Numbered from the stretch's first letter, positions 1-8,347 are shown. The stretch is DNA of 64,000 nucleotides from JAVBNT01 sp031551355 (GCA_031551355.1 JAVBNT010000036.1:18825-82824); one strand, 5' to 3'. Notes: generated by a model not told the origin, from the sequence alone. Program-made: numbers and translations.

Positions 1-1
1 G

Positions 2-796
2 GATGTTGCAGAAATCTTTGTTTTCGCCGATGCCGATGTTAAACCGTCCAAAATATGGCTGAAGGATCTTATTTTGCCGATGTCGGAGCCGGGTGTGTCA
101 GCCACAACAGCCTACAGATGGCTTAAGCCCCCTAATTTTACCTTTTGGGGAACTATGCATGCGATGCTAAGCGCTTACATTGGAACATTGATGTCGTCTT
201 CACAGGGCATGTGGGGCGGTTCTATGGCAATAAAGAGGGAAGCTTATCTTAAACACAATGTGGGCGAAGTATGGGAAAGAGCTGTCGGCGATGATATTCC
301 GCTGATGGCTATTATTGTCAGGAATAAACTGAAACGTGCCTTCGTTCCGGTCTGTGTTGCCGAAAGTGAAAATGTTATCAATGACCGCAAGGCGTTGTTT
401 GCATGGTTTGTCCGGCAAAATCAGTATCTTAAAATTTACTGTAAAAATCTGTGGCTTACGGCCTGCCTGCTGACAATAGCCAACAGCCTTACTGTTATTA
501 TCGCTCCGCTGTTTCTTATTCTGGCCGCCTTTATACCGCCTTTAATGCCTTTATTCTATCCGGTTCTTTGCTATATGCTGGCGATGATTTTTATTATGGC
601 CTTGAGCCGTTTTGAGGGCAGGGAAGGGCAAAGTTACGGTGTTTGGGTACTGATGGCATATCCATGTATGATCATGGGCTTTTTGACGCTGATGATGTCC
701 GGTTTCGAGGACGATATCCTTTGGCGCGGAATAAGATACGGCATGAATTCCGATGGAACCGTATCCTTTGTTAAGGTCGAAGTTCAGAATGGCTGA
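2..796 (+). CDS. Glycosyltransferase family 2 (GT21/ceramide glucosyltransferase-like), C-terminal part
   Basis: The 5' end lies outside the window; the reading frame is open from base 2. The visible part starts inside the GT-A fold with FVFADADVKP, whose DAD is the metal-binding DxD motif. Later come MWGGSMAIKREAY and AVGDDIPLM, the acceptor-site Asp region, and RQNQY at the usual place of the (Q/R)xxRW motif. The C-terminal third has about three hydrophobic segments, so the enzyme should sit in the inner membrane and face the cytoplasm. The spacing resembles GT21/HpnI-type enzymes that glycosylate lipids. The lipid acceptor cannot be read from the sequence. The gene ends 9 bp from the convergent radical SAM gene. 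Confidence 0.8.
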   Translation, partial: DVAEIFVFADADVKPSKIWLKDLILPMSEPGVSATTAYRWLKPPNFTFWGTMHAMLSAYIGTLMSSSQGMWGGSMAIKREAYLKHNVGEVWERAVGDDIPLMAIIVRNKLKRAFVPVCVAESENVINDRKALFAWFVRQNQYLKIYCKNLWLTACLLTIANSLTVIIAPLFLILAAFIPPLMPLFYPVLCYMLAMIFIMALSRFEGREGQSYGVWVLMAYPCMIMGFLTLMMSGFEDDILWRGIRYGMNSDGTVSFVKVEVQNG

Positions 797-805
797 TGAA
801 CGTTT

Positions 806-1783
806 TTATAAAGAGTCTATACCGTTTAGCGGGCAGCGCAATTCACGTTCGCTGCCTGTTTTTATTCCCCGGCACCATTTCATGAAATTGCCTCTGTTTA
901 TAGATAAAGTTCCGTCCGTATTGATATTTCCTACAAGATTTATTTTGTGTTCCAGAGCTACATTACATTTGTGAATATTGCCGTTGGACCTGATTCCAAA
1001 ACTGTTCAGTCTTGCAGCACTGCACATGGCCGGCAAATCGTCCATAATTTGATAGCGGATGTTGTTTGTTTTTAGATATTCGGCTGTCTCATCTGTGTAA
1101 TGCCTGATGTCTTTTGTACTGATGATTTGGAGTTCGGGATCATTTTTGCCGCCGAGACGTGAAAGTGGGCGGAAAAATAATATGAACCTTTCGTCTTCTT
1201 TGAAGGCGGCGGTGTAATCTTTTATGAATTGCCGTATATAAGGGTAATTGTCGTAATCAAGGTGCAGGCGGATCTGAATTTTAAATTTTCCCGCTGCCGC
1301 TCTGATACTTTCGAGATTTGTCCATATCCTGTCGAAAGAGCCGGAACCGTCTGCCGCGGCTCGTTTGCGGTCATGCAACTCTTTCGGTCCGTCAAAAGTA
1401 ATCTGATATTTGTTTATTCCGCATTTTAACAGTTTTTTGAATGTCGATATGTCGAGAAGGCAGCCGTTAGTAGTCATTCCGCTCCTTAGGTTAAGGCGGC
1501 TGTGCTTTATTGCGTTTGTATACTCCATAATGTCGTATATTACGTTCTGGGCAAGCAGCGGCTCACCCCCGAACCAGGAGATATCAAATACTTTGAGCTC
1601 TTTTATGCGTTTGCCGATTAATTTTTTTATGCCGGAAGAAACATTTGCGCTCATTGTGCCGTTGACAAATTTTTCATAACAGTATGTACATCTTAAATTG
1701 CACATTTCCGTAGGCATAATTGTTAAATGCAAAAAATCATTTGCCAGTGCTCGGGCAATATCGCTTTCTTTAATCGGTTTCAA
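806..1783 (-). CDS. Radical SAM/SPASM peptide maturase
   Basis: 325 aa from a TTG start (GGAGAG in front). C28-x3-C32-x2-C35 (MCNLRCTYC) is the radical SAM [4Fe-4S] motif, and FGGEP (71-75) is the SAM-binding GGEP-type motif. The C-terminal part has a SPASM-like first cysteine pair (CSAARL...HKC) but ends just after WCR...LRCPLNG, so the last auxiliary-cluster cysteines of a full SPASM domain are absent. It lies 58 bp downstream of a small cysteine-containing precursor on the same strand, the usual layout of a radical SAM RiPP maturase. The likely role is a thioether or similar crosslink on the precursor. That role is inferred from context; the family assignment is firm. Confidence 0.85.
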   Translation of the reverse strand: MKPIKESDIARALANDFLHLTIMPTEMCNLRCTYCYEKFVNGTMSANVSSGIKKLIGKRIKELKVFDISWFGGEPLLAQNVIYDIMEYTNAIKHSRLNLRSGMTTNGCLLDISTFKKLLKCGINKYQITFDGPKELHDRKRAAADGSGSFDRIWTNLESIRAAAGKFKIQIRLHLDYDNYPYIRQFIKDYTAAFKEDERFILFFRPLSRLGGKNDPELQIISTKDIRHYTDETAEYLKTNNIRYQIMDDLPAMCSAARLNSFGIRSNGNIHKCNVALEHKINLVGNINTDGTLSINRGNFMKWCRGIKTGSERELRCPLNGIDSL

Positions 1784-1841
1784 AGCGGGCTCTCCATTCC
1801 GGTTTTATATTCTCATATCCCTGATTTACGGTATGTTTAGA

Positions 1842-2063
1842 TTATGCAGGGTAGCATGTGGTAACCGGTACATCCGTGTCTCCGCATCCGGAAACACAAA
1901 GCTTAAGATCGTCGGACGGCAATGCGTCAGTCTGGTTTCTTTCCTGCATACTTTTGATTGCGGCTTCCGTCTCGGGATCTCCTGCATTGATTCTGCCGTC
2001 ACTGCCTATCTCTATTTTATCAAGATCAACCTTGTTTGCTTTTTCTGCCGTAGCTGTTGTCAT
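1842..2063 (-). CDS. Putative RiPP precursor peptide A
   Basis: 73 aa. The ATG at 2061-2063 is chosen because it has a GGAGG Shine-Dalgarno just upstream. A longer in-frame start at 2117 has no such site. The N-terminal two thirds is a charged leader (DLDKIEIGSDGRIN, then TEAAIKSMQ). The last 20 residues form a core, LCVSGCGDTD...TTCYPA, with three cysteines. A second copy of the gene (3747-3959) shares the leader and the CVSGCGDxD core. The radical SAM maturase follows directly. A core with CxxxC and CxxxD spacings fits a crosslinked peptide, possibly ranthipeptide-like. I do not recognise a named family. Confidence 0.72.
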   Translation of the reverse strand: MTTATAEKANKVDLDKIEIGSDGRINAGDPETEAAIKSMQERNQTDALPSDDLKLCVSGCGDTDVPVTTCYPA

Positions 2064-2090
2064 TAAAGTTTCCTCCTTAAAATATTTGAT

Positions 2091-2105
2091 TATATTGTCA
2101 ATATA
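2091..2105. promoter_or_regulatory. 15-bp palindrome upstream of precursor A
   Basis: TATATTG-T-CAATATA is a perfect inverted repeat 28 bp upstream of the precursor A start and just outside its Shine-Dalgarno site. The position suits an operator in the 5' leader or promoter. No matching regulator gene is visible nearby. Confidence 0.4.
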
Positions 2106-2295
2106 AAATATTTCCACATAACTTTTTTTTTGTCCTTTATGAGAATATATTTATTTTTGTTAAATATATTATTAAAGTATGTAATACAATTTTAACATGA
2201 ACAGTAAAACAATTTGTTTTTTGTTAATAATTGTGCAATAAAAATCTAATAGTATTGGGTTATAAAGAAAATTTACGAGCGGAGGTACAGAGAGT

Positions 2296-3732
2296 TTGAA
2301 AAAAATTATTTTTGTTTTTTGTTTTGTATTGCTGATGTTCTTGCCTGTTTCTGCCGAAAACGGTGTTAAACTGTCCGGACCGGAGTTAAGCATGGAGGAA
2401 AAAGTTTACGGTTTGGCGCTGTTATGGAAGGAGGCTGAGTATAATTTCGGCTTCTGGGACAAAAAGAGCTTTCCTTCTTGGGACAAAGCTTACAGAGAGG
2501 CTCTTCCGAGAGTAATTGAAACAAAAACCACGTATGAATATTACAAGGAACTGCAGCGTTTTATTTATCTTCTTCAGGATGGGCATACCGATGTTTGGCT
2601 GCCTGACGATTTATATGCTTTTTTGCCGATAAAGCTTGAGTATGTAGATGGCAGATACACTGTTGTTAAAGTGGCGGAAGAGTTTTCGGACAAGATGCCG
2701 CTTTTAAGCTGTGTTACCGGTATTAACGGTATGCCTGCGGAAAAATATCTGCAGAGATATATTTATCCTTATTGTTGGCGTAAACCGCGCCATGTTGTAC
2801 TAAGGGAACTGCAGTGCAACGGTAAGCTTGGCGACAGGCTTAAGCTTGAAACGGTTATTCCCGGCGGTAGACAAGGGAATGTTGAAGTGGAGTATTTGTC
2901 TGCAGCTGATGTGAGCAGGAAAAAGATTTTGTCTATTAAGCCTGTTTTGCCTTCAGAGAAAATAAATGATATTTACAAATCCGGGAGCCATAATATATGT
3001 ATGACTGAAGATAACATTGCCGTAATCACTATTCCCACCTTCGGCAATGATAAGTTCAGAGAGGAATACCGTAAAAATTTACATCTTTTAAAAGATACAA
3101 GCGGGCTTATCATAGATATACGTAATAATGGCGGTGGAAGTTCCGCGAATGGCTATGCCGTTTCCAGATCTTTAATGCACGGAAATTTTGTTGTCGGTAC
3201 GATAAAAAATTTTACGCACATAGCTTACAATAATGCCCGCGGTCAGGCTTTGGGGTATGCTGTTAAGACGCCTGATGAAGCCTTAAGTTCTTTTACGGAA
3301 AAATCTGCCAAAGAGTTTTATGAAGAAATTTACCTGTCGGCCAATAGACGCTATTTTATGGAAAAAAGGTCGGCATTAATAGGTAACAATGATTCTCCTT
3401 TGATATTGAAACAGCCTGTTGTTGTGCTGACCAACGAAAAAACCGGCTCTGCTGCGGAGAACCTCCTTCTTGAGCTTGACTTGAATAAGCGCGTCACGAT
3501 TGTGGGAACGGTTACCTTAGGCTCAACAGGACAGCCGCTGGTGGGAAAACTTCCTGGGGGAGGAAGATATAGAATTTGCACGCAGCAATGGCTTTATCCT
3601 GACGGCAGGGAGTTTGTCGGAAAGGGAATAAAACCGCACATTGAGTCCTATTTGTCCTTGGACGATTATAAAAACGGGCGTGACAGTGTGATGGATAAGG
3701 GACTGGAAACTTTGAGAAATATGCTCAAATAG
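2296..3732 (+). CDS. Exported S41 family peptidase (tricorn-like active site)
   Basis: 478 aa from a TTG start with GGAGG ten bases upstream. Residues 1-20 form a signal peptide ending VSA-EN, so the enzyme is exported. The S41 fold shows LIIDIRNNGGGS (271-282), the nucleophile region EKTGSAAEN (S385) and TVTLGSTGQP (406-414). The Lys of Ser/Lys C-terminal processing peptidases is absent there. LQDGHTDV (H97) matches the His motif of tricorn-type S41 enzymes, which use Ser-His chemistry. It lies between the two peptide precursor genes, divergent from A and convergent with B, so it may trim the exported peptide. That link is an inference from position. Confidence 0.8.
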   Translation: MKKIIFVFCFVLLMFLPVSAENGVKLSGPELSMEEKVYGLALLWKEAEYNFGFWDKKSFPSWDKAYREALPRVIETKTTYEYYKELQRFIYLLQDGHTDVWLPDDLYAFLPIKLEYVDGRYTVVKVAEEFSDKMPLLSCVTGINGMPAEKYLQRYIYPYCWRKPRHVVLRELQCNGKLGDRLKLETVIPGGRQGNVEVEYLSAADVSRKKILSIKPVLPSEKINDIYKSGSHNICMTEDNIAVITIPTFGNDKFREEYRKNLHLLKDTSGLIIDIRNNGGGSSANGYAVSRSLMHGNFVVGTIKNFTHIAYNNARGQALGYAVKTPDEALSSFTEKSAKEFYEEIYLSANRRYFMEKRSALIGNNDSPLILKQPVVVLTNEKTGSAAENLLLELDLNKRVTIVGTVTLGSTGQPLVGKLPGGGRYRICTQQWLYPDGREFVGKGIKPHIESYLSLDDYKNGRDSVMDKGLETLRNMLK

Positions 3733-3746
3733 CCTGGTTATACAGT

Positions 3747-3959
3747 TTATGCCATTTGGCATGAGGCAAGAAATGTATCCGGATCGCCGCATCCTGATAC
3801 GCAAAGTTCGAGATCGTCAGGGGTGGTGTCCTGATTATTTTTCTGCAATTTTTTTATAGCGGCTTTGGTCTTAATATCTTTTACATTTATTTTACCGTCG
3901 CTGCCGATTTCTATTTTATCAAGATCTATATTGGTGTTTGTCTGTTCTTTTTTGGTCAT
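3747..3959 (-). CDS. Putative RiPP precursor peptide B
   Basis: 70 aa with GGAGGAG upstream of the ATG. It is a paralogue of precursor A: it shares DLDKIEIGSDG, a KTKAAIKKLQ helix-like stretch and the core LCVSGCGDPD...ASCQMA. The leader and the CVSGCGDxD segment are kept, while the residues between the second and third cysteine vary. That pattern is typical of a modified core. No second maturase lies beside it, so the radical SAM enzyme at 806-1783 may act on both. It ends 14 bp from the convergent S41 gene. Confidence 0.7.
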   Translation of the reverse strand: MTKKEQTNTNIDLDKIEIGSDGKINVKDIKTKAAIKKLQKNNQDTTPDDLELCVSGCGDPDTFLASCQMA

Positions 3960-4193
3960 AGGATTTCTCTCCTCCGAATATAGTTATTTACGCAAGAAAT
4001 AGAAAGTGCGGCAGCATTTTTTCCGGCCGCCTTGCAAAACTCAATTTTAATATTGTATATCGTTACGTAACTTTTTTGACAAAGGCCTCTATGTCCTGCA
4101 ATAAGGTTGAAATATTGATATTTGCAGTCATTTACCTTGAAAATAATGCGGCCCGAGTAATACGTAATTTTGTAAAACCATTATTAAGTTAAT

Positions 4194-4221
4194 TTGCAGA
4201 ACCCGAAAATTATGATATGAT
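4194..4221 (+). promoter_or_regulatory. Candidate promoter of the DUF4367 gene
   Basis: TTGCAG (4194-4199), a 16-bp gap and TATGAT (4216-4221) make a sigma70-type promoter about 80 bp before the start codon. The -10 matches consensus in 5 of 6 bases. A palindrome abuts its downstream edge. Confidence 0.45.
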
Positions 4222-4240
4222 ATCGTTATGATATAACGAT
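4222..4240. promoter_or_regulatory. Candidate operator palindrome at the transcription start
   Basis: ATCGTTAT-GAT-ATAACGAT is a perfect 8+3+8 inverted repeat directly after the -10 box, where the transcript should begin. A protein bound here would block initiation. It resembles half-sites of ModE-type operators, but the spacing is much shorter. Confidence 0.5.
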
Positions 4241-4302
4241 GGTTATTTTTTCTGTTTGTGAATAACATAAAGAATATAATCCGGACAAAGTGGGGGAATG
4301 TA

Positions 4303-5199
4303 ATGATGAGCAAAAGACTGTTTACATGTTTTATTGCCGGCCTGTTTGTTATGGCATGCGCAAGCCTGACTGCCTATGCGTTGCCGAATCCTTTGGTGAA
4401 TTACAAAACTTTTGAAGAAGCTAAAAAAGCTGCGGGCTTTAATGCTCGGCAGCCTCTTGCCCTGCCTGAGGGATATGTCGCCGAATCGTTCGTGGTCATT
4501 AACAAGGAATTGTTGCAGGTAATATACGGCGACGGTAAAAATCAGCTCACATATCGCACCGCTAGGGGTGAAAAGGATATTAGTGGGGACTATAACAGGT
4601 ATTCTTCTACAAGGGTTGTGGATATTACAGGTATAAAAGTAACAATGAAAGGGACTGCCGCAAAGGTGAGCCTTGCCACATGGAATAATGACAAAATCAG
4701 CTACTCTCTCTACTTTGAAAATGCTGTGAACGTTGATACGCTGGGTAAGATCATCAACAGTATCGGTAAGCCGGGCAGGCCCGGAATATCAGCCTCCGTG
4801 CCGAATCCCATTGAGACGCATATGACGGTCCGCGAGGCCCGAAACACTGTGGGATTTGAGGCAAAGTTACCTGGATATCTGCCGAAGGGGTATAAAATGA
4901 AGACGATTTCGACGATTGACGGGAAAATTTTTCAGCTTGAATACAGCGATAGCAGCAATATTATTAATTACCGCACCGCACTTGGGGAAGGAGATATCAG
5001 CGGGGATTACAGCAAATATGGAAGTGTAAAAAAATACTGTATGTATGGTGCCGAGGTTACTGTGAAAGGAAGCTCTTCAAAAATTTCGCTTGCGACCTGG
5101 ACATATGACAATGCCGCCTACTCTATACATTTTTCTATGCCGGTCAGTAAAGAAAACTTAAATGCTATTGTAAAAAGCTTGATTAAAGATACCCGGTAA
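4303..5199 (+). CDS. Exported protein with two tandem DUF4367 domains
   Basis: 298 aa. The ATG at 4303 is preferred over a GTG at 4258 because a GGGGG ribosome site precedes it and the signal peptide (FTCFIAGLFVMACASLTAYA) then begins properly. The mature part has two copies of one domain. Each shows a Y/H-x-T-F/V-EA segment, LP-GY, a Q-x-x-Y-x-D/S core, Y-RTA-GE-DISGDY, and a closing I-LATW strand. This is the DUF4367 pattern known mostly from Firmicutes cell-envelope or sporulation proteins. Its biochemical function is unknown. A promoter and palindromic operator precede it, so expression is probably conditional. Confidence 0.75.
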   Translation: MMSKRLFTCFIAGLFVMACASLTAYALPNPLVNYKTFEEAKKAAGFNARQPLALPEGYVAESFVVINKELLQVIYGDGKNQLTYRTARGEKDISGDYNRYSSTRVVDITGIKVTMKGTAAKVSLATWNNDKISYSLYFENAVNVDTLGKIINSIGKPGRPGISASVPNPIETHMTVREARNTVGFEAKLPGYLPKGYKMKTISTIDGKIFQLEYSDSSNIINYRTALGEGDISGDYSKYGSVKKYCMYGAEVTVKGSSSKISLATWTYDNAAYSIHFSMPVSKENLNAIVKSLIKDTR

Positions 5200-5248
5200 A
5201 AACAAAATAAGAGGGCCTTTCTCGTACTATTACTTTTTATCATAGAGA

Positions 5249-5278
5249 AACGGGCCGCCGTTAGCACGACAGCCCGTT
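5249..5278. terminator. Hairpin between convergent genes
   Basis: AACGGGC and GCCCGTT pair across a 16-base loop between the DUF4367 gene and the convergent epimerase gene. Neither side has a clean T-run, so a terminator role is only suggested by position. Confidence 0.3.
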
Positions 5279-5347
5279 AAAAATACGGTTATGATATATC
5301 TGCATAAAATTTTCTGTAAATGAATTTTTGCTATATACTGTCTGATT

Positions 5348-6256
5348 TTAGAAATTGCCGATTGTCATTTTCATGCCGTCGTAAAGCTTTACTTTCGGTT
5401 CCCACTTGAGAATGGATTTTGCTTTTTCGATTGTGAGGGCAATTCTGAAAACTTCTCCGGGACGTTCGGCTTCATATTTGACGTCTTTGGCTTCGGGCAT
5501 TAAATCTTTGAGGCATTGGTAGATCTCGTTTACCGATGTTTCTATTCCCGTGCCGATATTCATAATTTCGCCGCTGCCGTTTGTAAGAGCGGCAACGTTG
5601 GCGGAGACAACGTCGTCTATGTGAACAAAGTCTCTCGTTTGCTTCCCGTTGCCAAATATTATCGGCACTTCGCTTTTTTCTATTTTACCGATGAAGATTG
5701 CTATTACGCCGGCTTCTCCGAGGGGATCCTGTCTTTTGCCGTATACATTTGCGTAGCGCAGGATCGTATAGTCGAGACCATGCAGATCGTGGTAAAGCTC
5801 TATGTAATGCTCAAGACAGTGTTTGCTGATTCCATATGCCGACATTGGCCTTATCGGATGTTTTTCGTCTGCCGGGCAATACTGCGGGTCTCCATAAATA
5901 GCTCCGCCGGTGGAGGAGTATATTATTTTTTTTGCTCCGTATTTTTTCATCAGGTTCAGAAGATTTATGCCGCCGAGAATGTTGATATCGGCATCCATAA
6001 CCGGTGCCGATACGGATTTTCTAACGTCGATCTGTGCCGCCAGATGGTATACGGCGTCTATTTTGCAGCTTTTAAATACGTCTTCAAGTTTTTCGCTTCG
6101 TATATCCACATTGTGAAACGTGGCTTTCGGGTTGATATTTTCTTTTTTGCCGGTGGAAAGGTCGTCGGCGATGATAACATTATGCCCTTCTTCTATTAAA
6201 CGGTCCACGATGTTGGAACCGATGAATCCGGCCCCTCCTGTAACTAACAAGTTCAT
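5348..6256 (-). CDS. NAD-dependent sugar-nucleotide epimerase/dehydratase (extended SDR, GalE-like)
   Basis: 302 aa from the ATG at 6254-6256, which has GGGAGA upstream. A start 13 codons earlier is less likely because the Rossmann strand should come first. The N-terminus MNLLVTGGAGFIGS is the NAD-binding GxxGxxG motif. YSSTGGAIYGDP supplies the catalytic Ser/Thr, and YGISK is the YxxxK catalytic pair. RDFVHIDDVV and the C-terminal substrate domain follow extended SDRs such as UDP-glucose 4-epimerase. The exact nucleotide sugar cannot be set from the motifs. It appears to be a single-gene unit; neighbours give no pathway. Confidence 0.85.
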   Translation of the reverse strand: MNLLVTGGAGFIGSNIVDRLIEEGHNVIIADDLSTGKKENINPKATFHNVDIRSEKLEDVFKSCKIDAVYHLAAQIDVRKSVSAPVMDADINILGGINLLNLMKKYGAKKIIYSSTGGAIYGDPQYCPADEKHPIRPMSAYGISKHCLEHYIELYHDLHGLDYTILRYANVYGKRQDPLGEAGVIAIFIGKIEKSEVPIIFGNGKQTRDFVHIDDVVSANVAALTNGSGEIMNIGTGIETSVNEIYQCLKDLMPEAKDVKYEAERPGEVFRIALTIEKAKSILKWEPKVKLYDGMKMTIGNF

Positions 6257-6317
6257 TATTACGGTCTCCCTTTTCTTACGCTGTTTTTTTAACAAGTACT
6301 AATAAAAATTATGATAG

Positions 6318-6360
6318 TCTGTCATTGCAAGCCTGTAAGGCGCGGCAATCCAGTATTTTG
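6318..6360. repeat. Dispersed GTCATTGC...GGCAATCC repeat, copy 1
   Basis: GTCATTGCAAGCC, then GCGCGGCAATCCAGTATTTTG, matches two other intergenic copies here (11223-11262 and, inverted, 55372-55402). This kind of small dispersed repeat occurs in many unrelated genomes. It ends just before a GTAATTGC/GCAATTAC hairpin (6370-6394). Confidence 0.6.
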
Positions 6361-6429
6361 TGCAATTATGTAATTGCCCGCAAAGAGCAATTACGAATTT
6401 ATAGAGTTCTATTCTTTTAAGGTGTTAAC

Positions 6430-6482
6430 CTTTGTATTTTTCTCTGTGCTCTCCTACTTCTCTGTGAGGAACTTTTTCGCCG
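6430..6482. repeat. CTCTGTG-type repeat, partial copy
   Basis: The stretch with TCTCTGTGCTCTC and TTCTCTGTGAGGAAC is a partial copy of the element seen complete at 57374-57528. It carries no gene. Confidence 0.5.
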
Positions 6483-6526
6483 TTAATAAAAGAGGGCATC
6501 GCGCTTTTTCCTCTGGCCGGATGCCC
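6483..6526 (-). terminator. Terminator after the PTS operon
   Basis: On the minus strand GGGCATC (6526-6520) pairs with GATGCCC (6500-6494), and TCTTTTATT follows. It lies 28 bp past the ptsG stop codon and should end the PTS transcript. Confidence 0.55.
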
Positions 6527-6553
6527 CCGCAAGAAATGTTTGACTTGATGCGT

Positions 6554-8347
6554 CTAATCGCTGAAAAGTCCCCGGAACCGTTCCGGCTCCAGACCGACAA
6601 TAACCTGTATTTCCTTGCCTTTTTCGGGAATGAAAATTTCCCAGCCGTTTTTATGCGCCTGTTCGGCGGAGATTTTCTCTCTGCTTTTCACTCTGACCAG
6701 CAGCCTTGTTTTTGCCGCCGGTGCTATTTTTTCGATATTGTCGGCTCCGCCCAGCACAAAGGTCATCAGTTCCAGTTCTTCCGCCGATGCTTCCGTGATT
6801 TCTTTGCTTTCGTGTTTTTGAACCTTGCCTCCTGATTTCAGAGCCTGCAAATCCGCTTGTGACAGTTCGGCGTCGTCCCCTGCCGTTCTCAGGTATGTTT
6901 CCATATCGGTCATGAGGTTGCCGGCCCGTGTTCCGAAAATGGCCTGGACTCCGTTGCCGGAGATGACCACACCTGCCGCGCCGAGAGATTTCAGTTTAGC
7001 TGCATTGACTTTTGCCGGATCGGCGACATTTATCCGCAGACGTGTGATGCAGGAATCAAGGTTGGTTATATTGCTCCTGCCTCCGAAAGCCAGAACCAGC
7101 TGCCGTGCCATTGCCGGTGCATTGCCGGTGTCCGCTGCAACTCCGGACTCGTCGGCATCTTCGCGTCCCGGTGTTTTGAAATTGAACTTCAGAATCATAA
7201 ATCTGAACACCGAATAATATATGACGGCGTAAATCGGTCCAAGTATGAATGTCATCCACGGCTTGGTGTCCATTCCGTAGTAAAGCAGAAAATCAATGCC
7301 CCCCTGCGAAAAAGTGTAGCCCATCTTTACACCCAACAGGTTCATTGCCGCGAATGCCGTGCCGGTGAGGATATCGTGTATTATATAAAGAACCGGAGCA
7401 ACGAACATAAAGGCGAATTCAATCGGTTCCGTGATCCCTGTCAGCAGTGAGGTTATGGCCGCCGATACCATTATTCCGCCTGTTTTTACCTTGTTTTCCG
7501 GTTTTGCGCAGTGCCATATGGCAATAGCCGCTGCCGGAAGACCCCACATTTTTGTCAGGAACCCGCCTGCGAGTATACCTGCAGTCGGATCACCGGCGAA
7601 GAACCTGTTTATGTCTCCGTGAACGATGGCTCCATGTTTTGCCGGATCGGCGTATGAGCCGATTTCAAAGAAAAACGGTACGTTCCATACATGATGGAGT
7701 CCAAACGGCAAAAGCAGCCTTTCGACAACTCCGTATACAGTGCCGGCCATTACCGGGTTTGAATAGGCCGCCCAGTTGGAAAATATGGTTATTAAGTTCT
7801 GAACAGGAGGCCATACGAAGCTCATTAGGACTCCTATGCCGATGGCGGTTATTCCGGTGATGATCGGCACAAAGCGTTTTCCGGCAAAGAATGAGAGATA
7901 CGGCGGCAATTCTATCCGGTAGTAGCGGTTAAAAAGCGCGGCCGCCACTCCTCCCATTACAATGCCGCCCAGAACTCCGGTGCCGATACTTTTCAAGCCG
8001 AATATCGTCTGTACCTGTCCATGAGACGGATCGGGGTTTAAGTGCAGCACGTTCAAAGCCATAATACTCATTGTCGCTATCATCACCATATACCCTACAG
8101 TTGCCGAGAGGGCCGATGTCCCGTCATTATTGGTGAAACCAAGAGCGACCCCGATCGTGAATATCAGCGGCAGATTATCGAAGATAATGCCGCCGCCGGC
8201 TTTCATAATCTGGGAAACTATTGTCGGCATCCAGCTTAGCTCTGATGAGCCTACACCGAGAAGAATACCTGCTACCGGCAGTATGGCTACCGGAAGCATA
8301 AGTGATTTACCTATTTTCTGAAGAAAAGAGAATGCATTTTTAAACAT
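6554..8347 (-). CDS. ptsG: PTS glucose-type EIICB with an extra, inactive EIIB-like C-terminal domain
   Basis: 597 aa. Residues 1-390 match PtsG-type EIIC (start FKNAFSFLQKIGKSLMLPV; GITEPIEF near 304-311), the membrane channel that takes up a hexose, probably glucose. KTPGRED links it to EIIB (about 415-485), with phospho-cysteine C433 in LDSCITRLR. Residues 528-590 repeat the EIIB pattern (LGGADNI, KTRLLVRV, IQVIVG), but the cysteine position is Ala (A545), so this second domain cannot carry phosphate. No EIIA is attached; it is supplied by the fused upstream gene, 13 bp away on the same strand. GlcNAc specificity (NagE) is possible but less likely from the N-terminus. Confidence 0.9.
   Translation of the reverse strand: MFKNAFSFLQKIGKSLMLPVAILPVAGILLGVGSSELSWMPTIVSQIMKAGGGIIFDNLPLIFTIGVALGFTNNDGTSALSATVGYMVMIATMSIMALNVLHLNPDPSHGQVQTIFGLKSIGTGVLGGIVMGGVAAALFNRYYRIELPPYLSFFAGKRFVPIITGITAIGIGVLMSFVWPPVQNLITIFSNWAAYSNPVMAGTVYGVVERLLLPFGLHHVWNVPFFFEIGSYADPAKHGAIVHGDINRFFAGDPTAGILAGGFLTKMWGLPAAAIAIWHCAKPENKVKTGGIMVSAAITSLLTGITEPIEFAFMFVAPVLYIIHDILTGTAFAAMNLLGVKMGYTFSQGGIDFLLYYGMDTKPWMTFILGPIYAVIYYSVFRFMILKFNFKTPGREDADESGVAADTGNAPAMARQLVLAFGGRSNITNLDSCITRLRINVADPAKVNAAKLKSLGAAGVVISGNGVQAIFGTRAGNLMTDMETYLRTAGDDAELSQADLQALKSGGKVQKHESKEITEASAEELELMTFVLGGADNIEKIAPAAKTRLLVRVKSREKISAEQAHKNGWEIFIPEKGKEIQVIVGLEPERFRGLFSD

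Noticed and set aside
4222..4240. ATCGTTAT/ATAACGAT taken as a ModE box
   Set aside because: The 3-bp gap is much shorter than in known ModE sites, and no molybdenum gene is adjacent.
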